Source: Prevotella intermedia ATCC 25611 = DSM 20706
Lineage (GTDB): Bacteria; Bacteroidota; Bacteroidia; Bacteroidales; Bacteroidaceae
Reading direction: 5' to 3'
Assembly: GCF_001953955.1 (NCBI RefSeq)
Contig: NZ_CP019300.1
Span: 1,674,001 to 1,738,000 of the forward strand
DNA: 64,000 nucleotides
Shown: piece after piece, positions 8,712 to 16,591 of the stretch
Numbering within the stretch: position 1 is the stretch's first letter
How the letters are laid out: every line of letters starts with the position of its first letter
Made by a program: the position numbers and the translations under genes
The notes under the pieces: model-generated
What the model was told of the DNA's origin: nothing
Database searches by the model: none
The model's input: only the letters and a program-made list of their open reading frames with translations

Positions 8712-8779
8712 GTACTTGAAACTTGTTTTACAGCTCTGTGCTTGTTAAATCAAATTACAAGTTAGCTTGTAAAACACGT

Positions 8780-11700
8780 TTATTTTACCACGCATTTCTT
8801 GCCATTAATGATATATACGCCACGCTTCAGACCATTCTTGTCTTTGGCACCCGTACGTACTCTGACGCCGTTGATGTTCGTTATATCGTATGACGAAGGA
8901 GTTTCCTCGACCGAATTAACGGAAGTTGCACTGGTAGAGGCATCGTTAGAGAAGCCCGACTCATTAACCTCGCCGTCCTTAGATGTGTACACGACGGTAA
9001 CATTGTACACGTGGTCGCCCGATACACGACTGTTGGTATAAGTCTGTTGGTTGCCTTTTACGCTGGCAATCTTCTTTCCGTCTCGATAGATAACGTATTC
9101 TGTTATATCATCGTCAGCACCTGTTGACACCTGTTCGTAGCTTACATCATCGACGCCGAAGATATAAGATTTGCCCTTAGGCGTGTTATGATGAATGGCA
9201 AAATACTTTGCACCTTCTGGAACCTCAACGGTAATGTATTTCCAGTTGGCACTTTCGTTGTAGGCAATGGTTCCATCTGCCTTTTCGCTCTTTATCTTAA
9301 CGAAATTGGCAGTGTCGGCACCTTCTGTCGAATAAAGAATATCGAAGTGCTCAGCATAACTCGTATCGCCTGTGCGAGTGGCGATGTTCATCACATAGAA
9401 CGTTACTTCCTGCTTTCTGCCAGACAATCGTGGAGAGATGAGCCAGTTGTTTTGTGCTACGAATTTACGATTTGAATCGTATCCATAAACAGCTGCAGCA
9501 TATTGGTTGCCACCGTGAGGAGCCAGTCCTGGATTCACGTTTGTCATATCTTCAATCCACCAATTAGGGTTGAAAGCAGTAAAGGCGAAAGGTTCTCCCT
9601 GTCCAGGGAATGTTGAAGAGGGCTGTAATGCGCCTGCCATACCCTTATCGCCATCAACCATCGTCCAAGGCGTCATATTCTTTGCGAACGGAGCATAGCC
9701 TTCAAAACCATCGTCGATTCGTTCGGGTTCTGGCAATACAGGGCATCCCCAAGTGAGCACGACCTTGTTATCAGCAACTACCTCTGCCTTAAGGTCATTT
9801 ATTCTGCCGTATGGCGAAGGTACAACCTTGACTGTTTTGGTTTCTGTTTCGTTATCGGTGAGCTGCATATCACCATCGTATATTATCATGGCTTTCACCT
9901 GTAACGATGTAGCCTGCTCGTTGATAGCAACAGGTAGCTTCAAAGATATTGTATCGGTTGCCATCGGAGAAAGCTCTTTGAGTCTGCTAACTGCATCGCA
10001 CTGGTTGCCATTTATGTAGAGAAGGGCAAAGTATCTGCTTACCGTTGCAGCTCCAAGATTCTTCACAACCATTTTAACTGTTCCCTTCTTGCCTGCCACA
10101 ACGCTTTCTGGTGCCTCGATGCTTACTGCTGCGAGGTTACGTTCGAGCTGGTTGATAATGTTTATATTGTCTACTCCAATAAACACTTTAGAACCTTCGG
10201 CTACTCCATCGAACTTCACAATGATGTATCGTTCTTTTGCGTAGGCACTCAAATCAACCGTCTGACGTTCCCAGCCGTTCTTTGTTGTCTTGCTAAGGTC
10301 ATACTGTGCTGCTGTATGGTCTTTGCCATCGGGTGTCTGCACCAATACTTTCAGTGTGGCTTCGTTGCCTATCAAAGAGTAAAGGTCGAAGAATAATTTA
10401 GGATTTGTAGCCCCTGAAAGAGCAACCTTCGGCATATTGACCGAAGTTTCATCACCCTTTTGTATGGTAAACTCTACATCTTTTCCAGCATATTCTTCAA
10501 CATAGTTTGCCCAAACGAGGCTACCGCCGTCGTTATCAGAAGCAGCATCGGGAACTACACGCCACGCAGCTGCCGTTTTACGACTGTTGTATTGTTCGTT
10601 GCCTAACAAGGAAGCAAAACCATTGTCTAACTGTCCGCCCTTCATACTCTCTTTGAAAGGTAGCGGAATGCACGGACCTACTACCACTCCACGAGCAGTA
10701 ACATAGTCGCTCTGCCCACCGTCGCCGTTGGCTCTGACGGCAAACCACGCCAAGGTTTGAGTCTTTCCGTCTTCCATTGTGGTTTTGTTAGGGTCAAAAG
10801 GTATAGTTGTGCTTGTTTCGCCAGGGTTGCTTGTCGTCAGCGAGTCGCTCAACTCGTATCCGAACTCGCCCTTCTCAAGTGCAAAGAACGTTACGCTGAC
10901 ACCTTCTGGGTCGAAATATCCACCGTTGGCTCCCGTTGATTTAAAGGTGTCCCACACTGCTTTCAGCTTCGTTCCTTCGTCCGTAAACACAATGCCCGTA
11001 GGATTATGAGGACGGTCTAGTCCTATAAATGCCCTGCCTGCAGACTTGCGTCCGATATGCCCATCAAGGAAAGGCGCAATGGTATAGGTGTGGAAGCCAC
11101 CTGCCGGAACGTCTTTGTCTGTCCATTCCACTCGTGTGCCTGGCGTTGATGCGTCAAGGCGGGCTACCTGCATTCCATCTCTGCTTACAACAAAGCTGTC
11201 TACGCGGTTCAACATCGCCCCGTTGAGGCTGACACTCGGAGTGATAAAGCTGACGGTTGCTTGTAGTACACCTTTTTGTGCAGGGGTAATTGTCAGCGAT
11301 TTTACCGAATCGGGAGCCGCAGCGTATGCGGTTTTGGTAATAGTAATGCTGTCTACAGCTATCTGATACTTGTCTTTGGCACTGGTATTATCGTGGAAAC
11401 CAATATAGAAGTTGCCGTTTGCATCGGGAATAATATCAGCAGTGCATACTTGCCACTGTCCGTTGGTTTCTGAAAAGTCAGGAGTGAAAGTCTTTATTAA
11501 GGTGTTTGTCAGTTGTTCAGGATTGTTTCCCTTTCCCCACTTTACCTCGAGCGTGTTTCTATGCGTGTCCATTATATTACGCACTTTAAACGCTACTGTG
11601 TAAACACGGTCTGATGTTAGATGTATAGGAGGCGTTACAAGCCAGTCGTCGCTGGCTATTGTAGCGTGCGTTTGATGGCTCATGGCACCATAACCCAACA

Positions 11701-13324
11701 CTCCGTTACACCACCATGTGAACTTGTCGTTGTTTGCATCAATTACTTTGAACATTGACAAAGCAGACGCTCCTTCAAATCTATAACTCCAGTCAGGTTC
11801 TATAGCTGAACCTGCTACCACGGGAGCAGTGTTAGCCCAGCGGCTGCCCTTTACATCGCCACTGATTGCTCTGACCGCATATATATAGCTTGCCTGTTGC
11901 GCTGCTGAGACATCATCGGTGCATGATGTGCTGCTAATGCCTATCGCCACATTTGTGGTGTCGCGCCCTTGTATGCGTATTACATCATAGGTCAGAGTGC
12001 CAAGTGTACCATGATGAATGCCTGCCGTAGGTTCAGTCCATGTTATTGTTACCACACCATTTGCCAATGTTGCTGTAGGATTGCCTACTGTTTCTGGCTC
12101 ATCAAATCCAATCCATTGCTTGACGGTAGTTGCTGGCGATGTTCCTGCAGAGTTTGATGCAATAACCACAAAGCTGTATTCGCCACTATTTGATAACTGA
12201 ACAGGTTTGCTGATAGCTGCACCAGATTGAGCTGTGCCCGTAGCCAATTGAGTTCCATTGGCTGTAATAACATAATCAACATTCCCGTGCAGATTATCTC
12301 CTCCGACTGTCTTAGTGGGCAAAGTAAAACTCACAGTACCATTAAAGCTTGTTCCGTTGAATGTTACTGCCAACTGAGATACAGCAGCAGGTGCGTCACT
12401 ATCGGCTGGAGCAGGAGCTATCGCCATACCATACAGCGTGATATTGGTATCGGCTATTTTTGTAACAGCACCTGTAGTCAAATCAACCGTGTAGAGAGCA
12501 GTGTTATAGTCCTTGTCTTGCGCATACCAATAAAAAGTATTATCCTTTGGATCTATTTCTCCCGTTTGGAAGTAAGGGCCTCCCCAATCGTCTGTTAGTT
12601 CAATACCAGTTGAACCAATTTTAGTTTCTACGCCATCGGTTGTAGAGATTTTATAAAGAATACCATCTGAAGCTATACCATAAAGGCGATTATCAGATGT
12701 TACGCCCATAGCCACATACTTACGCGTGGTCGTTCCAAACGCAGTACGTTTGCGTATGCGGTAGTCTACTGTACCCAACTCGTATTGTTGATTGCTGGCA
12801 GTACTGTTGTAGAATTCTCCATACACCGTACCGTCTTTTGCCTGTGCTGTTTCCAATGCCGCAAGCGAGAAATCATTATAATTCTTTCCGCTACCTTCCC
12901 ACGTGGAGAGGTCGTAGGTATAAAGCGTTAGTTCTCCACTTCCCACGCCATAACGTTGGAAATCTACCGTATACAGTTTGCCGTCGGCTATCTGTACACC
13001 GTTTTTGGCAATGCGTTGGGCTTGCTTCCCCAGTTGGGTAAAGCTTATCTTGCCCCCTGTACTTTGAGGATGGAAAGAATAATAGCCCCATTCCCCGTTA
13101 ATAGTAGCGTTACCCCAAAGCGTAACAGAGGGGTCGATGGCTCTCGGTGCCCCATTAGACGCCTTGCGGACGATTGATTTCCCCAATGGAGTAAGGCGCA
13201 TCGGCAGCCTTTCAGACTGTGTTGGGTTTGGTTTCGTCAATCTATGGGCTTTTTGTGCCACACTGACTGTTGAAGTAAACAGACCCACTGCTGATAAAAT
13301 GATAGTAGTAAGTGCTTTTTTCAT
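8780..13324 (-). CDS. Large secreted adhesin-like protein (choice-of-anchor J / fibronectin III), T9SS tail
   Basis: This 1514-residue protein has a signal peptide (MKKALTTIILSAVGLFTSTVS, cleaved near AQ24). Residues ~50-310 look like a beta-propeller (repeated LYTYDLSTWEG and LYTVDLTTG blades). Fibronectin-III-like modules follow (~315-505), then a choice-of-anchor J / cleaved-adhesin domain (~515-680, SDDWLVTPPIHL), more Fn3 and jelly-roll segments, a CARDB-like domain (~1075-1180, VVKNLGAATVSRYFALLY) and a second anchor-J domain (~1205-1385, NNWLISPRL). The tail (ITNINGVRVRTGAKDKNG ... VYIINGKKCVVK) is T9SS-like. Anchor-J modules occur in the haemagglutinin/adhesin regions of Porphyromonas gingipains and HagA, so host or matrix binding is plausible. 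No protease motif is seen. It is monocistronic; no clean promoter was found above it. Confidence 0.85.
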   Translation of the reverse strand: MKKALTTIILSAVGLFTSTVSVAQKAHRLTKPNPTQSERLPMRLTPLGKSIVRKASNGAPRAIDPSVTLWGNATINGEWGYYSFHPQSTGGKISFTQLGKQAQRIAKNGVQIADGKLYTVDFQRYGVGSGELTLYTYDLSTWEGSGKNYNDFSLAALETAQAKDGTVYGEFYNSTASNQQYELGTVDYRIRKRTAFGTTTRKYVAMGVTSDNRLYGIASDGILYKISTTDGVETKIGSTGIELTDDWGGPYFQTGEIDPKDNTFYWYAQDKDYNTALYTVDLTTGAVTKIADTNITLYGMAIAPAPADSDAPAAVSQLAVTFNGTSFNGTVSFTLPTKTVGGDNLHGNVDYVITANGTQLATGTAQSGAAISKPVQLSNSGEYSFVVIASNSAGTSPATTVKQWIGFDEPETVGNPTATLANGVVTITWTEPTAGIHHGTLGTLTYDVIRIQGRDTTNVAIGISSTSCTDDVSAAQQASYIYAVRAISGDVKGSRWANTAPVVAGSAIEPDWSYRFEGASALSMFKVIDANNDKFTWWCNGVLGYGAMSHQTHATIASDDWLVTPPIHLTSDRVYTVAFKVRNIMDTHRNTLEVKWGKGNNPEQLTNTLIKTFTPDFSETNGQWQVCTADIIPDANGNFYIGFHDNTSAKDKYQIAVDSITITKTAYAAAPDSVKSLTITPAQKGVLQATVSFITPSVSLNGAMLNRVDSFVVSRDGMQVARLDASTPGTRVEWTDKDVPAGGFHTYTIAPFLDGHIGRKSAGRAFIGLDRPHNPTGIVFTDEGTKLKAVWDTFKSTGANGGYFDPEGVSVTFFALEKGEFGYELSDSLTTSNPGETSTTIPFDPNKTTMEDGKTQTLAWFAVRANGDGGQSDYVTARGVVVGPCIPLPFKESMKGGQLDNGFASLLGNEQYNSRKTAAAWRVVPDAASDNDGGSLVWANYVEEYAGKDVEFTIQKGDETSVNMPKVALSGATNPKLFFDLYSLIGNEATLKVLVQTPDGKDHTAAQYDLSKTTKNGWERQTVDLSAYAKERYIIVKFDGVAEGSKVFIGVDNINIINQLERNLAAVSIEAPESVVAGKKGTVKMVVKNLGAATVSRYFALLYINGNQCDAVSRLKELSPMATDTISLKLPVAINEQATSLQVKAMIIYDGDMQLTDNETETKTVKVVPSPYGRINDLKAEVVADNKVVLTWGCPVLPEPERIDDGFEGYAPFAKNMTPWTMVDGDKGMAGALQPSSTFPGQGEPFAFTAFNPNWWIEDMTNVNPGLAPHGGNQYAAAVYGYDSNRKFVAQNNWLISPRLSGRKQEVTFYVMNIATRTGDTSYAEHFDILYSTEGADTANFVKIKSEKADGTIAYNESANWKYITVEVPEGAKYFAIHHNTPKGKSYIFGVDDVSYEQVSTGADDDITEYVIYRDGKKIASVKGNQQTYTNSRVSGDHVYNVTVVYTSKDGEVNESGFSNDASTSATSVNSVEETPSSYDITNINGVRVRTGAKDKNGLKRGVYIINGKKCVVK

Positions 13325-13398
13325 ATAATGTTAAAATGATAGATTTGTATTAATGCAAGAGATAAAGTACTTTCATTAAATCCTCTAAAAGAAATTTT

Positions 13399-13461
13399 AA
13401 GGCATACTCTAAAACTTCTCTGTTATGGAAAACCATACAAGATTATTTTAGAATATGCCTT
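13399..13461. repeat. 63-bp inverted-repeat element, AAGGCA...TCTAAAA type
   Basis: AAGGCATACTCTAAAA at 13399 is matched by TTTTAGAATATGCCTT at 13446, with an inner TATGG/CCATA stem. Closely similar arms occur at 59418-59465, and looser ones at 57568-57637. It can serve as terminator for the minus-strand gene ending at 13541, but the shared arm sequence suggests a small repeat family. Confidence 0.6.
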
Positions 13462-13470
13462 ATATAATTA

Positions 13471-13504
13471 CCACTCGTGGCTTATCTTTGCATACCACTC
13501 GTGG
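13471..13504 (+). promoter_or_regulatory. Possible promoter flanked by two CCACTCGTGG palindromes
   Basis: CCACTCGTGG occurs at 13471 and again at 13495, exactly 24 bp apart. TATCTTTG (13483-13490), a plus-strand -7 box, lies between them. Transcription would run rightwards, antisense into the end of the gene at 13541. There is no plus-strand ORF to receive it. Meaning unknown. Confidence 0.35.
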
Positions 13505-13540
13505 AATAGAGCAATGCCTATTCGTTGATTGCGAAAGGTT

Positions 13541-15943
13541 TTACTTCTTCAACACTTTCTTTCCGTTTACGATGTAAACACCAGCTGGCAAGTTTTCGAA
13601 CTTGGTATTGAGACGAACGCCTTGCAAGGTATAGATAACCTTAGCTGCTGTGTCTACTGTCTGAACGTTGATACCAGATGGTTTCCATGTACCGTGCAAG
13701 TGAATGCTAGCAGTAGCACCTGCTGCGAGCAATTTGTCTCTCGCTTCTTTAGCTTCTTCCTGCGACATGTTTTCCTTTATGATACATGGAGCACTCTCAA
13801 CAAGCTCTTTAGCCTTTATCAAAGTTAGACCTGTGAGCTCTTTCACAATCTTGGTTACTGCAATTAAGTTGTTGCCATAAGATTCCAATACCAAGTCGTA
13901 GGTTTCTGGTGCATCGTTAGGTTGGATAGTTACCCAATCGGTTACGACCTTGCCGTTTGAACCAAAGAGAGATTGGAAAGTATAGCTACCTTTCTTGAGT
14001 TCCTTCCACTCTGTACCTTCAGGAGATACGATTTTACAGTCAGTAAATTCAGGAACATATCCTAATCTACCCATACTACCTTTGTACTCGTCCTTTTCTG
14101 TTCCATTACCCTTAACGCGCACGTTACATTTGTTGAATTTCCAACGGCCACTGGTGATACCATTCACACCACCGCTAATTTCCAAAGAACAACCGTCCAC
14201 AGTAATAGTACCAGGGTTGAGAATACCATAGCAGTAGTCTTCATTACCTGACATCGCACCATTTATTGTAAGCTTGCCTGCGCCAGTGAAAGTAAGTTTT
14301 TCATAATTAACCATACCACCGCTCTTTTCTGAAGTGATGGTATTTTCACCGATGAGCTTAATTGTCAAACCTTTGACAGATGTCCAAAGACCAACGCCAG
14401 CAGCCTTCTCTGCAGTGGTGGTAATTGTAGCATTGTCGAAAGTGAGTGTATTTGTTGCAGGGTCATAAGCAGCCTTACCCTTTACACCTTCTATGGCTGT
14501 CAAATCTCCACAGTTTTCAGAAGTAATCTTCTTTCCACCAATCAGAATGTTATAGTTCTCTGGTGTAGTGTTAGGTTTGATAGTTACCCAATCGGTTACA
14601 ACCTTGCCGTTTGCAAAGAGAGAGTAGTAAATATAGCCGCTCTTATCAAGCTTCTTCCATTCTGTACCTTCTGGAGTAACGATTTTACAGTCGGTAAATT
14701 CAGGAATATACGAAACTCTACCGATGCTACCCTTAAATTCGTCCTTAGTTGTGCCACCACCCTGGATACGCACGTTGCACTTATTGAACTTCCAACGACC
14801 ACTGGTGATACCATTCACACCACCGCTAATTTCCAAAGTACAACCGTCTACAGTAACAGTACCTGGGTTGAGGAAGCCATAGCAATAATCTTCATTACCT
14901 GACGTTGCACCAGTTATCTTGAGCTTACCAGTACCTGTGAAAGTAAGTTTATCATAATTAACCATACCACCTCTCTTTTCTGAACTGATGGTGTTATCAC
15001 CGATAAGCTTAATGGTCATATCTTTGACAGATGTCCACAGACCAGCAGCTTTATCTGCTGTAGTGGCGATAGTAGCATTTTCAAGAGTGAGTGTGTTTGT
15101 TGCTGGGTCAAAAGCAGCCTTACCTTTCACACCTTCTATGGCTGTCAAATCGCCACAGTTCTCAGAAGTTACACGCTGACCACAAATCAGAATATTATAG
15201 TTTTCTGGCGCAGCATTAGGTTTGATAGTTACCCAATCGGTTACGACCTTGCCGTTTGCAAAGAGAGATTGGAAAGTGTAACCACTCTTTTTAAGCTCTT
15301 TCCATTCTGCACCCACAGGAGCAGTGATTTTACAGTCGGTAAATTCAGGAACATATCCTAATCTACCCATACTGCCCTTGTATTCGTCCTTGGTTGTTCC
15401 GTTACCCTTAACGCGCACGTTACACTTGTTGAACTTCCAACGACCACTGGTGATACCATTCACACCACCACTGATTTCCAAAGTACAACCGTCCACAGTA
15501 ACAGTACTTGGGTTAAGGATACCATAGCAATAGTCTTCATTACCCGACATTGCTCCAGTTATGGTAAGCTTGCCCTTACCTGTGAAAGTAAGTTTTTCGT
15601 AATTAACCATACCACCACTCTTCTCTGAAGTAATGGCATTCTCGCCGATGAGGACTACTTTCAAATCCTTGATAGAGTTCCAAAGACCAACGCCAGCAGC
15701 CTTCTCCGCTGTAGTGGTAATAGTAGCATTGTCGAGCGTGAGCGTGTTCGTTTCAGGGTCGTAGTTCGCCTTACCCTTCACACCGTCTATGGCTGTCAAG
15801 TCGCCACAGTTCTCAGAAGTTACTCGCTTTCCGCCAATCAGAAGATTGTAGTTTTCTGCCTGCACGTGCTGTGGCAGAACGAAAGCAGTAACGAACAGTG
15901 CGACCACAGCCGCATACATGTTCCTAAGTAAATTGTTTTTCAT
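13541..15943 (-). CDS. Secreted three-repeat protein fused to a ribosomal L7/L12-like domain, T9SS tail
   Basis: This 800-residue protein has a signal peptide (1-29, cut near VQA-EN). Three tandem repeats of 217, 215 and 218 residues follow (about 30-246, 247-461, 462-679). Each opens with ENYN-L-I-GG/CG, holds YDPxTNTLT and several conserved Cys, and looks like a beta-helix. Residues ~682-750 match the ribosomal L7/L12 C-terminal fold: IAVTKIVKELTGLTLIKAKE, then LVESAP, then a helix and AGATASIHLH, including the GL..AK.LVE signature. The last ~50 residues end in AGVYIVNGKKVLKK, a T9SS-style tail. An L7/L12 domain normally binds translation factors in the cytoplasm, so its place in an exported protein is odd. 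Function unknown; a good promoter lies at 16046-16077. Confidence 0.85.
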   Translation of the reverse strand: MKNNLLRNMYAAVVALFVTAFVLPQHVQAENYNLLIGGKRVTSENCGDLTAIDGVKGKANYDPETNTLTLDNATITTTAEKAAGVGLWNSIKDLKVVLIGENAITSEKSGGMVNYEKLTFTGKGKLTITGAMSGNEDYCYGILNPSTVTVDGCTLEISGGVNGITSGRWKFNKCNVRVKGNGTTKDEYKGSMGRLGYVPEFTDCKITAPVGAEWKELKKSGYTFQSLFANGKVVTDWVTIKPNAAPENYNILICGQRVTSENCGDLTAIEGVKGKAAFDPATNTLTLENATIATTADKAAGLWTSVKDMTIKLIGDNTISSEKRGGMVNYDKLTFTGTGKLKITGATSGNEDYCYGFLNPGTVTVDGCTLEISGGVNGITSGRWKFNKCNVRIQGGGTTKDEFKGSIGRVSYIPEFTDCKIVTPEGTEWKKLDKSGYIYYSLFANGKVVTDWVTIKPNTTPENYNILIGGKKITSENCGDLTAIEGVKGKAAYDPATNTLTFDNATITTTAEKAAGVGLWTSVKGLTIKLIGENTITSEKSGGMVNYEKLTFTGAGKLTINGAMSGNEDYCYGILNPGTITVDGCSLEISGGVNGITSGRWKFNKCNVRVKGNGTEKDEYKGSMGRLGYVPEFTDCKIVSPEGTEWKELKKGSYTFQSLFGSNGKVVTDWVTIQPNDAPETYDLVLESYGNNLIAVTKIVKELTGLTLIKAKELVESAPCIIKENMSQEEAKEARDKLLAAGATASIHLHGTWKPSGINVQTVDTAAKVIYTLQGVRLNTKFENLPAGVYIVNGKKVLKK
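13694..13900 (-). other. Segment encoding the L7/L12-like C-terminal domain
   Basis: Codons for residues ~682-750 of the repeat protein. Alignment by eye with the usual L7/L12 C-terminal domain: valine/isoleucine-rich first strand, helix VTKIVKELTGL, LxxAKELVESAP, helix with EEAKEARDKLLAAG, final strand ATASIHLH. All elements are in the right order and spacing. Confidence 0.75.
13907..15856 (-). repeat. Three in-gene tandem repeats of ~650 bp
   Basis: Unit boundaries in the gene are about 15856-15206, 15205-14561 and 14560-13907. The units are nearly identical over long stretches, for example the segments encoding EISGGVNGITSGRWKFNKCN. Such identity implies recent duplication or gene conversion and allows copy-number change. 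Confidence 0.9.
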
Positions 15944-16045
15944 TGTTCTAAACGCGCCTCTCCATAATCCCTTTGCGTAAAGGGAAACGCCTTACCGAGG
16001 CAGGGGCATTTTGATTAATTAATTAATTGTTTAGCTATCTGGTTG

Positions 16046-16077
16046 CAAATATAACCTTTTTTTTTAATTTGTGCAAA
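16046..16077 (-). promoter_or_regulatory. Promoter of the L7/L12-fusion gene
   Basis: TTTG (16077-16074), 20 bp, then TATATTTG (16053-16046) on the minus strand: a complete match to the Bacteroidetes consensus. The leader to the ATG at 15943 is about 95 nt and contains a GC-rich stretch. Confidence 0.85.
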
Positions 16078-16261
16078 AGTATAGGACTATTATTGAAAGA
16101 AACAACAAAAACCAATACTTTTCTTATTCTTTATTGCAGTCTGAAAAAAAGCCTAATAACACAAGAACATCTGTGGGATTATCTTTAAATGGAAAAGCCT
16201 AAATCGTCTTTAAAAAATGCTATTCCCTTAATGGAATAAAGGGGAGTTTTCGCTTTTATTT

Positions 16262-16447
16262 TGTAAAGATAATTCTGTTAAAAAGTGATAACTGCGTTTT
16301 GACATTGCAAAAGCGTAGGTTTTACCGACCAAAACAGCCGCTTTTACCGTGCAAAACCTACGCTTTTAGAACGCAAAACAATAGGTTTTATAATACATTG
16401 ATAAACAAACAATTAGACAATAGTTATTCTTGTGAAAAATATTTACA
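16262..16447 (+). repeat. 186-bp dispersed element, copy 3 (type I)
   Basis: It has the same length, the ends TGTAAAGAT and ATATTTACA, and type I module order. Unit 1 (AAGCGTAGGTTTTAC) is slightly decayed but still pairs with unit 3 (CAAAACCTACGC). This copy lies between divergent promoters, unlike most others. Bases 16078-16261 left of it hold a short inverted repeat near 16221 and nothing else recognisable. Confidence 0.9.
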
Positions 16448-16536
16448 CATCTTCCGCCTTTTTTCATTAATATAAACAGCAATACATACTGCCATAACTC
16501 TTATTTTATACTACAACAATTTACCCATTTTTGAGT

Positions 16537-16568
16537 ATTGCCCAGACCGTTGTATTTTCTTATTTTTG
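16537..16568 (+). promoter_or_regulatory. Promoter of the TonB/M16 operon
   Basis: ATTG (16537-16540), 20-bp spacer, TATTTTTG (16561-16568). The ATG follows 24 bp later. Confidence 0.7.
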
Positions 16569-16591
16569 CAGTTTCAAATGTCAAATGCTAA

